From CAYYTU01 sp964474655 (GTDB taxonomy: Bacteria > Chloroflexota > Anaerolineae > B4-G1): a stretch of DNA of 64,000 bases. Location of the stretch: the NCBI GenBank assembly GCA_964474655.1, contig CAYYTU010000003.1:62001-126000 (forward strand). The letters run 5' to 3'. Of this stretch, positions 28,363 through 35,605 are shown piece after piece. How positions within the stretch are numbered: position 1 is the stretch's first letter; every line of letters begins with the position of its first letter. The position numbers and the translations under genes are program-made. Below the pieces are notes generated by a model. That model saw only the letters and a list, made by a program, of their open reading frames with translations, searched no databases and had not been told where the DNA came from.

Positions 28363-29877
28363 ATGGATCTGACGGATCTGGAGCAACAACGCGTAGAGAA
28401 GTTGGAAGCCCTCAAGTCCCAAGGCGTGGAACCTTACCCCAATCGGGTCAAGCGCACGCACACGGTGACCGAGGCGATTGCGGCTTTCGAAAGCGCCGAG
28501 GAGGCCGGGCAAGAAGAAGGTCCCGTGGTCGCTGTAACCGGTCGGCTGCGCAGTATACGGGTGATGGGGAAGTTGACTTTCGCGCACATCGAGGATGGAA
28601 CCGGATCTATCCAGCTCTTCCTCCGCATCGACAATATGGATAAGAGGACCTATGAGCTGTTCACCGAGAACTTTGATCTGGGGGATTTCGTCAGCGCCAC
28701 AGGCTCTCTGGTGCGTACTCGCACCGGCGAGATAAGCGTGCTTGCCAGCGAGGTGCGTCTGATCTGCAAGGCCATCAGTCCATTGCCGGTGATCAAGGAG
28801 CGAGAGGTCGATGGCGAGACCGTACGCTACACGACCTTCTCCGACGTCGAGGAGCGGTTTCGTCAACGGTATGCCGATCTGGCCAGCAATCCAGACGTAC
28901 GCGACATCTTCCGCAAGCGCGCCAAGACAGTGAAAGCGATGCGCCACTTCCTCGACACCCACGACTTCCTGGAGGTGGAAACGCCCATCCTCCAACCCAT
29001 CTACGGCGGGGCAGCAGCCCAACCTTTCATCACGCATCACGAACAGCTGCACCAGGATCTCTACCTGCGCATCTCCTTCGAGCTCTATCTCAAGCGATTA
29101 CTGGTGGGTATGTACGAGCGCGTCTATGAGATCGGACGAGATTTCCGCAACGAGGGCGTCTCCCATAAGCATAACCCCGAGTTCACCCAGATGGAGTTCT
29201 ACGCTGCTTATTGGGACTACCACGATGTGATGGATTTCTGTGAGCGGATGATCGCCTTTGTCGCCGAAGAGGTAACGGGCAGCCCGGTAATTGAGTACCA
29301 AGGGCACACGATCGATCTCAGACCACCCTGGCGGCGGGTAACGTTGCGCGATATCGCGTTAGAGGTGACAGGCATCGACTATCTGGAGCATTCTGAGGCC
29401 AATGAGTTGAACGTGGCAATGGAGGCCCACGGTCTGCCCACCAAGCCAGACGCTACCTGGGGATACCTGATCGACAAAGGGTTGCTCGATGCTGTGGAGC
29501 CGACGCTGATTCAACCGACGTTTGTGATGGACTATCCGCGTGACATTTCACCACTCGCCAAAACGAAACCCGACGATCCCACCCACGTCGAACGGTTTGA
29601 ATTCTTCATCGGCGGACTAGAGATGGGTAACGCCTTCACCGAGCTAAACGATCCCTTTGACCAGGAGGAGCGATTTTTGGAAATGGGACGAATCTATGCC
29701 CCCGAAGATGAAGAGGCTCACCCGATGGACGAGGATTATCTACGGGCGATGAAGTACGGCATGCCCCCCAACGGAGGCTTTGGAGTCGGCGTAGACCGGC
29801 TGGTGATGTTGCTCACTGATCAGCCAAACATCCGCGAGGTCATTCTCTTCCCCCACTTACGCGCCAAGGAAGACTAA
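28363..29877 (+). CDS. lysS: Lysyl-tRNA synthetase, class II
   Basis: I place the start at ATG 28363, which has AGGAGG 3-4 nt upstream; a GTG at 28291 would add 24 residues without a good site. The product has 504 residues, the usual length. It has an N-terminal OB-fold anticodon-binding domain (VAVTGRLRSIRVMGKLTFAHI) and the class II core: motif 1 FLEVETPILQPIYGGAAAQPF, motif 2 YEIGRDFRNEGVSHKHNPEFTQMEFY, motif 3 GFGVGVDRLVMLLTDQPNIREVILFPH. It charges tRNA-Lys. It follows greA by 130 bp, the same pairing seen in many bacteria. Confidence 0.96.
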   Translation: MDLTDLEQQRVEKLEALKSQGVEPYPNRVKRTHTVTEAIAAFESAEEAGQEEGPVVAVTGRLRSIRVMGKLTFAHIEDGTGSIQLFLRIDNMDKRTYELFTENFDLGDFVSATGSLVRTRTGEISVLASEVRLICKAISPLPVIKEREVDGETVRYTTFSDVEERFRQRYADLASNPDVRDIFRKRAKTVKAMRHFLDTHDFLEVETPILQPIYGGAAAQPFITHHEQLHQDLYLRISFELYLKRLLVGMYERVYEIGRDFRNEGVSHKHNPEFTQMEFYAAYWDYHDVMDFCERMIAFVAEEVTGSPVIEYQGHTIDLRPPWRRVTLRDIALEVTGIDYLEHSEANELNVAMEAHGLPTKPDATWGYLIDKGLLDAVEPTLIQPTFVMDYPRDISPLAKTKPDDPTHVERFEFFIGGLEMGNAFTELNDPFDQEERFLEMGRIYAPEDEEAHPMDEDYLRAMKYGMPPNGGFGVGVDRLVMLLTDQPNIREVILFPHLRAKED

Positions 29878-30459
29878 CACCACGATTCAGAGACAAGTCG
29901 GGATGGAGGTTACGCGATGAGGGAAAACGGAGCCGACAGTAGAACGCAGCCCAACTTGCCTGTTACCCCTTTGCCTTACTAGATTCGCTTTCAGGTCCGT
30001 CCCTAGATCCGTCAGTCGTCGAGGATGATCGCTCTCTGTTAGCTCTTTATCCAAAAGGCCGTCTCCTATGCTCGCCGTGGGAGCCCACCCACTTTACAGA
30101 AAGCCTTCAGGAATCTGCCCGTCACCGGCAGAGAAGTTGCCCCCTCCACTTTTGAACGAGCAGGATAAGAGCAACACATTGGGAGTTCCGAACCACACCG
30201 GCTCGTTTCAGCAGCTGCATCGTTACAATAGACCACGCTCCAAGGGCCTTCGCCTGGACATCGGAGTGCCCACCTAAATGGACTTCGTCCGGGTAGTAAC
30301 GTTATCAGATAGAACCCTGTATATCCCGTTCAATTTCTTTTATTTTCTAAAGATATGGTGTAGAATATCGGTTAAAGAGTTATCCCGAGAACGACCCTCT
30401 GAACGAATTCTAATTCTAAATAGTCTGACCATTCTAGGGCAGTGTCAGAAGGTAACCAA
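29878..30459. other. Gene-free stretch between lysS and a secreted protein
   Basis: About 580 bp. The open frames here are short, lack ribosome-binding sites and look like chance. The last 120 bp are AT-rich (TTTCTTTTATTTTCTAAAGA) and contain TAGAAT near 30361, a possible -10 box for the following gene with only a weak -35. I see no repeat of families A-E. Confidence 0.4.
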
Positions 30460-31476
30460 GTGACAAAGCAGGTTCGCTTTCTCTTACTTATAATTGTGGC
30501 GACTGCCTTGGTTCTGGGCAGCGTATGTAGCGCCTACCCCTCCCAAGCTGCTTCCTTCACGCCGCAGACAGGTGACTGTCGCTACTTTGATCAGACGGGC
30601 CATTACGTATGCAACGAATTCCTCCATTTCTTCGACGATCGCGGCGGGCTTGAAATCTTCGGTTATCCCATCACGGAGGCTTTCAAAGACCCTACGCACG
30701 GCGGCTTGCGGGTTCAATACTTCCAAAACTCTCGGATGGAGTTGCACCCCAACAACCCCACAGCCTATCGCGTGCTGCTGGGCCTGCTGGCGGATGAGTT
30801 AGGCTACAAGTTCCCTCCTGCTAGCCCCGAGCAAATACCAGCGACCAACAGCTCTCGTCACCACTATTTTCCCGAAACCCAGCACGTCGTCTCCTACGCC
30901 TTTCTCGATTATTTTCGCTCCCACGGGGGGATAGATATCTTCGGTTATCCCCGTTCCGAGTTTATGTACGAAGACGGCTATCTGGTTCAATACTTCCAGC
31001 GCGCTCGTATGGAGTGGCGCCCGGAAAATCCGCCAGATTCGCAGATAAGATTGACCAATCTAGGAGAACAGTACATTGAGCGCTTTGGGCTTCCGGGCCC
31101 CTACGATGAGCCGCAGCCTCCCCCGCCAGGGCCCGACGATGAGCCAGCAGTGACGCCTCAAGCACCTGTGACGCGATTGAACGTCACGGCCTCGGTGCGC
31201 TATGCCATCACGGGGCGGAGCGGAAAGCAGACTGTCTTCATCTACGTGAGTGACCAGCGTCAGAAGCCGGTGCAAGGAGCGGCAGTCGACGTGACAGCTA
31301 ATTATCAGACCGGGGCTCAATACTATGAATGTGGCTCCACCAATGCCACTGGCTTCACCCGCTGTAGCTTCGAAATCATTCGCTCCCCCGTTGGCAAACG
31401 CGTCGTCATCGACGTCAGGGCGACCCACGGAGGACTGACGGGAACGACCCAAACCTCCTTCACCCCCTGGTGGTAG
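30460..31476 (+). CDS. Secreted protein with two internal repeats and a C-terminal Ig-like domain
   Basis: I use GTG 30460, preceded by AAGG; a GTG at 30442 is also possible. The protein has about 338 residues and starts with a signal peptide (VRFLLLIIVATALVLGSVCSA). Two copies of a module of about 60 residues follow: FLHFFDDRGGLEIFGYPITE ... VQYFQNSRMELHP and FLDYFRSHGGIDIFGYPRSE ... VQYFQRARMEWRP. After a Pro-rich linker the last 100 residues form an Ig-like or carboxypeptidase-regulatory-type beta-sandwich (AVDVTANYQTG, GFTRCSFEI). Such modules are frequent in secreted Chloroflexota proteins (recalled, not checked). Binding to a surface polymer is a guess. Isolated; ends at a strong terminator. 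Confidence 0.7.
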   Translation: MTKQVRFLLLIIVATALVLGSVCSAYPSQAASFTPQTGDCRYFDQTGHYVCNEFLHFFDDRGGLEIFGYPITEAFKDPTHGGLRVQYFQNSRMELHPNNPTAYRVLLGLLADELGYKFPPASPEQIPATNSSRHHYFPETQHVVSYAFLDYFRSHGGIDIFGYPRSEFMYEDGYLVQYFQRARMEWRPENPPDSQIRLTNLGEQYIERFGLPGPYDEPQPPPPGPDDEPAVTPQAPVTRLNVTASVRYAITGRSGKQTVFIYVSDQRQKPVQGAAVDVTANYQTGAQYYECGSTNATGFTRCSFEIIRSPVGKRVVIDVRATHGGLTGTTQTSFTPWW

Positions 31477-31532
31477 CGCCCAAAACCACACCGGGAAGAG
31501 CCGCTCAAACGGCACTCTTTGCTTCAAAAGCA

Positions 31533-31559
31533 GAAGACCCGCTTGAAGCGGGTCTTTTA
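31533..31559. terminator. Terminator between convergent genes
   Basis: AAGACCCGC (31534-31542), loop TTGAA, GCGGGTCTT (31548-31556), then TT. It ends the secreted-protein transcript and, with A-rich sequence on the other side, could serve the minus-strand beta-sandwich gene as well. Confidence 0.85.
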
Positions 31560-31597
31560 CGTGAACAGCCAGGCCGATAGGCCTTCGCGATGAGACA

Positions 31598-32512
31598 CTA
31601 TTGCGGCACGATGGTGATGGTGAATGGAAGGAGGGTGTAATCATTGCCGGAATCGGTCATCACGCGGTCACCCGGGTTGTCTGGATCGTAAAAACCAACT
31701 GCAATGGTGGCTTGCCCGGTATAATCCGTAGCTTCCGCCAAGAACGTGAGAGGATGCACATCTTCGATCACCTCCCCCGTCTCCCACTCCGTGGGGGGAC
31801 GATTCCCCGGCAGGCCATCGTGTTGGGCAATGAGCCGTCCATCTGTCGAGAGAAGATGAGTGAAAACGATGTAATCGAGCGGGCTAGCGCCCTCAAGGGC
31901 CTGCCAATAGAGCGTCAGCGGCAGAGGTTGGGCGATCGTCACCTCGGTAGAGGGTAAGCTGTAGCCCATAAGCGCGGCAAAATCACCAAACCGAACCTGC
32001 ACTTGGCCAGAAATGGCCTCCTCTGGTGCCTCGGTGGGCGTGGGCGTGAAAGTGGGTGTAGGAGACGCAGGGTCTTCTTCGGCGGGCGTGAGGAGCGGAG
32101 TGGGCGAAGGCATTTCCGTGCTCTCCGGCGACGCCGTCGGGGTGATTGGACTAAAAGTCGGCGCTGCCATCTCTGTGGGCGTAATCGTGGAGGTAGCCGC
32201 CGGCGTGAGCGGCTCCACTCCCGCTCGCGGGGTAGGGGTGAGCAAGGGATTCTCCGGGTTGTAGATCGACTCCTCCGGCAGCGCAAAATTCACCCCGGAG
32301 AAGATAGCAACCCCCACCACAATGAACATGAATACCATCGCCCACGCTTGCATGGCCATGATGGTAGCCGTCTCTTCCTCTAGTTTGAACATCGCCCGGC
32401 TTTGTTCGCGGTGCGCCATCAACGCTCGCATCACGTAGACGAGAACGCCAACCGCGCATCCGACGTAAAAAACCCAGACGTGATCAATCAGCCATCGGAG
32501 GAGAACGGTCAT
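31598..32512 (-). CDS. Membrane protein with one copy of the beta-sandwich domain of the GT-C array
   Basis: The protein has 304 residues. There are two N-terminal membrane helices (VWVFYVGCAVGVLVYVM and MVFMFIVVGVAIFSGV), then a Thr/Pro/Glu linker of about 80 residues (repeats of TPTP type). The C-terminal domain (about 185-300) has the signature seen in every protein of the 35-53 kb array: LPLTLYWQALEGASPLDYIV, FTHLLSTDGRLIAQHDGLPG, PPTEWETGEVIEDVHPLTF, AVGFYDPDN. It lacks the glycosyltransferase part. Its start overlaps the punA stop as ATGA. It may be an accessory or binding protein for the same surface polymer; function is not known. Confidence 0.75.
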   Translation of the reverse strand: MTVLLRWLIDHVWVFYVGCAVGVLVYVMRALMAHREQSRAMFKLEEETATIMAMQAWAMVFMFIVVGVAIFSGVNFALPEESIYNPENPLLTPTPRAGVEPLTPAATSTITPTEMAAPTFSPITPTASPESTEMPSPTPLLTPAEEDPASPTPTFTPTPTEAPEEAISGQVQVRFGDFAALMGYSLPSTEVTIAQPLPLTLYWQALEGASPLDYIVFTHLLSTDGRLIAQHDGLPGNRPPTEWETGEVIEDVHPLTFLAEATDYTGQATIAVGFYDPDNPGDRVMTDSGNDYTLLPFTITIVPQ

Positions 32513-33351
32513 AACGCTTTCAGAACCCCTTGCACGACAGCTTCCAGACGCGGCGTCAACAGACGGCCGGCCTCCAATACTTCCTCGTGAGAAGTCTCAA
32601 CGGTCGGCGCCCCCTCAAGGGGTAAGACGTTGCTGATGCCGGAAAGGCCCAACACGCGAGTGCCACCGTGACGAGCGACGGTCACCTCCGGCACCGTGGA
32701 CATCCCGACAGCATCTACGCCGATCGTCCGCAGAAAGCGCAGATCGGCCGGGGTCTCGAAACTCGGGCCCGCCAGGCAGATGTAGACCCCTTCTTGAAGA
32801 GGGACATCCGCTTCAGCGGCCGCGGCCCGCGCCAGCTGGCCTAAATGAGCATCGTAGGCCTCCGACATATCGGGAAAGCGGGGGCCAAACGTATCTAAAT
32901 TGGGACCCCGGAGGGGGTTCAGCCCGGCCATCCCGATCAGGTTGATGTGATCGGTGATGAGCATCACGTCACCAGCCTCAAACTGGGCGTTGAGACCACC
33001 GGCCGCATTCGTCACAATCAAGATCTCTACTCCCATCACCTGCATCACGCGCACGGGGAAGGTGATCTCCGCCATAGAATAGCCCTCATAGTAATGGGCC
33101 CGGCCTTGCATCACCATGACTGATTGCCCTGCGAGCTCGCCCAGCATCAACTGCCCAACATGTCCCTCCACCGTCGACTCGGGGAAATTCGGCAAGTCCC
33201 GGTAGGGAAGCACTGTGCCATCCGCGACACGCTCGGCCAGCGGACTAAGCCCAGACCCGAGCACTATGCCAACCCGGGGCTCCCTATCGCACTTGCTCTG
33301 TATCAGCCGAGCAACAGCTTCAAAATCCGATCGAGTAAAGAAATCAGACAT
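32509..33351 (-). CDS. Purine nucleoside phosphorylase
   Basis: The start is ATG 33351, which has AGGAGAGG at the right distance; the upstream in-frame ATG at 33447 would overlap the preceding gene by 80 bp. The product of 280 residues splits purine nucleosides with phosphate. Family motifs: VGIVLGSGLSPLAERV, the phosphate loop; HVGQLMLGELAGQSVMVMQG; HYYEGYSM; ILIVTNAAGGLNAQFEAGDVMLITDHIN; GVYICLAGPSFETPADLRFLR; VGMSTVPEVTVARHGG. It belongs to the trimeric PNP/MTAP class. It sits between a PH-like membrane protein and the beta-sandwich membrane protein, all minus strand. Confidence 0.93.
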   Translation of the reverse strand: MSDFFTRSDFEAVARLIQSKCDREPRVGIVLGSGLSPLAERVADGTVLPYRDLPNFPESTVEGHVGQLMLGELAGQSVMVMQGRAHYYEGYSMAEITFPVRVMQVMGVEILIVTNAAGGLNAQFEAGDVMLITDHINLIGMAGLNPLRGPNLDTFGPRFPDMSEAYDAHLGQLARAAAAEADVPLQEGVYICLAGPSFETPADLRFLRTIGVDAVGMSTVPEVTVARHGGTRVLGLSGISNVLPLEGAPTVETSHEEVLEAGRLLTPRLEAVVQGVLKAL

Positions 33352-33367
33352 CATATCCTCTCCTGAA

Positions 33368-33994
33368 TTATTCAATCGTGCTATCTTTATCCAGTATTTG
33401 TCGCTTCTTCGCTTCAAACTCGGCCTCGGTAAAGACGCCGGCCGCACGTAGGTCCTCGAGCTCGGAGATTAGATCGTGCGAATCTCTGCCCCGCCTGTTC
33501 TGGACACCATGTCCAGCGAGCACGTCTTTCTGATCAAGCACGTCTTTCTTGAACCCAATCGGATCAGCGATGCAAGGGAAGACATCGATGCCACTATTGG
33601 AGCCAGAGATAATCTCCAGGCGACCGAAATTGAGTATGCGCCCTAGCGGCGATTGCTCCAGTATGATGTCATTGATCTTTTCCAGCGACGTATCGGATAC
33701 GCGGGTATTGAACGTCCCCGCGAGCTGGATGATGCGTCGATTGGTTACGATGTAACGGCGATTCCACCATCCCGTCAGGCGAACGCCCAGATGCACAAGC
33801 GGCAAAAACACCAACAGCAGGCCTAGCAAAGACCAGGGTGTGGCGATCAGCACACTCGTCACCGAGAGCCCAACGATTATCACGATCAGAACAGCGTCGA
33901 CTAAAACAGGAGCCAGCAAAACGACCCAATGATCGTGAGCCAGACGGATAATCTTTTCGCTACTTGCCAGAAGCCTATCCAGGTAGCTCATCAA
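33368..33994 (-). CDS. Membrane protein with bacterial PH-like domain and SHOCT motif
   Basis: The protein has 208 residues. Two membrane helices lie at about 22-65 (VVLLAPVLVDAVLIVIIVGL, SLLGLLLVFLPLVHLGVRL). A YdbT/bPH2-type PH domain follows (RYIVTNRRIIQLAGTFNTRV, LEKINDIILEQSPLGRILNF, GRLEIISGSNSGIDVF). The C-terminal 30 residues are a SHOCT motif (LISELEDLRAAGVFTEAEFE then AKKRQIL). These modules occur in proteins associated with membrane or oligomer assembly; precise function is not known. punA follows within 16 bp. Confidence 0.8.
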   Translation of the reverse strand: MMSYLDRLLASSEKIIRLAHDHWVVLLAPVLVDAVLIVIIVGLSVTSVLIATPWSLLGLLLVFLPLVHLGVRLTGWWNRRYIVTNRRIIQLAGTFNTRVSDTSLEKINDIILEQSPLGRILNFGRLEIISGSNSGIDVFPCIADPIGFKKDVLDQKDVLAGHGVQNRRGRDSHDLISELEDLRAAGVFTEAEFEAKKRQILDKDSTIE

Positions 33995-34041
33995 ACCTCA
34001 CTTATGATATTGTATAGAAGGGACACTCATTGCACATTGTA

Positions 34042-34069
34042 ATTATAACACGTCTTGCACAAACTTAAA
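34042..34069 (-). promoter_or_regulatory. Possible promoter for the PH-like / punA / beta-sandwich operon
   Basis: On the minus strand TTTAAG (34069-34064), 16-bp spacer, TATAAT (34047-34042), 48 bp before the PH-like gene. The -35 box is weak, the -10 box perfect. Confidence 0.5.
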
Positions 34070-34124
34070 ACAGAATGATGGTTGGGACGGTAATTTGACG
34101 TCAAACGTGAGGGCTGGCTCAGAG

Positions 34125-35585
34125 TCAAGAGAGAGCGCGGTTCTGGATCAGGTTCGTCGCCGCCGACGCCAGGCCCACCACGAGCCAGAAGAGGGTAACC
34201 GAATGGTGGAAATCGAGGTTAAAAAAGTAGTGGTCGAAGATCCCGCCCGCCAGGGCCCCAACGATGCTGGCGTGTAACCCCCACCATAAGGGGCCAAGAT
34301 CGGGCGCCTCTGCGGCTTGCTCCCTCGTATGCCAGAAGCGAACGAATAAAGTGCCCATAACGACGAGGAAACTGGACAGACCGATCAGCCCCATCTCCTC
34401 AGCGATGAGCAGATAGACGTTGGCCACGCCGATGTAGGTATCGATATCGGGCGAGCCGCCGAAGCCGACGCCGAGCCAGGGATAGCGCCGGATCAGAGTA
34501 AGCGCATCCCTGTATTCACCAAAGCGCATCTGAGTAGCCAGATCCTGGCCCCGAATGCCCGCGACGAAGTGGGAGATATAGTCCTGGGTCTGCGGCAGGA
34601 TGAGCAGTAACATTAACGCCGCGAGTATAATGACCCACAACTTACGGTAACGAAGAGTAGCCAAGACAACCAAAGCAGCCCCTACCCCCGCCAGCGATCC
34701 ACGACTGAAGGTCAACCCCAAGCAGAGCGCCATCACGCCCAAAATCGGGACCAGGTAACGGCGACGGATAATGGGACGGGAAGCGAAGAGCTGAGATACG
34801 GCGATGACCAACGTCAGGTTGAGCAAGCTGCCCAGGACGTTGGGATCGACCGAGGTAGACGTGGCGCGCATCATGAGCTCAGGATCATCGCGAATGTAGC
34901 GGAGCACGCCCGGGCCCGAAGGATAGCCGATCCGACTGAGCGATGAGAGGGCCTGGATAACGAACTGATCTGAGACCTGATCGGCGATGACGTAAAGGAC
35001 TACGCCAAGTAGAGCGGCTGCAAAAGCCGCCAGAATCAGTGCCCGCACGATTCGCCGCAAGCGCCCCTCATCCCTCACGGTGTTGACTACCAGGAAGAAA
35101 AGCGCCACGCTGAGCATCACCTCCGCAAAATGGCGCAGTAGATAAGAGGTCAACGGGGCATGGGTCAGCCCAACGATGAACGAACCTATCGCCAGCAACA
35201 TAAAGACGAGGATGGGCAGCCCTAAGGGAGTGCTGATAAACGCCTGCCGGGATCCGGTAACCAACTGGAGCCCCCAGACGAAGAAGAGTACCCCCATCAC
35301 CGCATCAAGGAATGTGGGGGTGAAGCCAATATCGAACGGGAACGAAGCGAAGGGCAGCAAACAAGTCACTCCAATGACGCCTACGTAAGCGACCTCAATG
35401 TCGTGGAGCATCCAGATGCCCGCGAAGAAGGCCAGCAGCCCAGCGCCGGTGAGGAGCGGACCAAACTCCGCCAGCAGGTAGCCGACGCCCAGCGCCAGGA
35501 TGGCACACAGCAGCAGTACTGCCAGCGCGGAAAGCCAGCGGTAACGCGAGGCAAAAATGCGATAAAGCCAATCGTCAGCAGTCAT
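34125..35585 (-). CDS. O-antigen ligase/polymerase-like membrane protein
   Basis: The protein has 486 residues and about twelve hydrophobic helices. The late periplasmic-side loop holds MRFGEYRDALTLIRRYPWLGVGFGGSPD, the Wzy/WaaL pattern (R...A...I...PLLGvGfG). ISFV/GLTFSRGSLAGVGAALV is another family segment. Such enzymes join lipid-linked glycan chains to an acceptor or polymerise repeat units outside the membrane. It is the last gene of the minus-strand GT-C array, 20 bp after the preceding gene, so it would complete a pathway in which the array's enzymes decorate or build a surface glycan. The acceptor is not known. Confidence 0.85.
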   Translation of the reverse strand: MTADDWLYRIFASRYRWLSALAVLLLCAILALGVGYLLAEFGPLLTGAGLLAFFAGIWMLHDIEVAYVGVIGVTCLLPFASFPFDIGFTPTFLDAVMGVLFFVWGLQLVTGSRQAFISTPLGLPILVFMLLAIGSFIVGLTHAPLTSYLLRHFAEVMLSVALFFLVVNTVRDEGRLRRIVRALILAAFAAALLGVVLYVIADQVSDQFVIQALSSLSRIGYPSGPGVLRYIRDDPELMMRATSTSVDPNVLGSLLNLTLVIAVSQLFASRPIIRRRYLVPILGVMALCLGLTFSRGSLAGVGAALVVLATLRYRKLWVIILAALMLLLILPQTQDYISHFVAGIRGQDLATQMRFGEYRDALTLIRRYPWLGVGFGGSPDIDTYIGVANVYLLIAEEMGLIGLSSFLVVMGTLFVRFWHTREQAAEAPDLGPLWWGLHASIVGALAGGIFDHYFFNLDFHHSVTLFWLVVGLASAATNLIQNRALS

Positions 35586-35605
35586 CGTCCCAATCCTATC
35601 TCACG

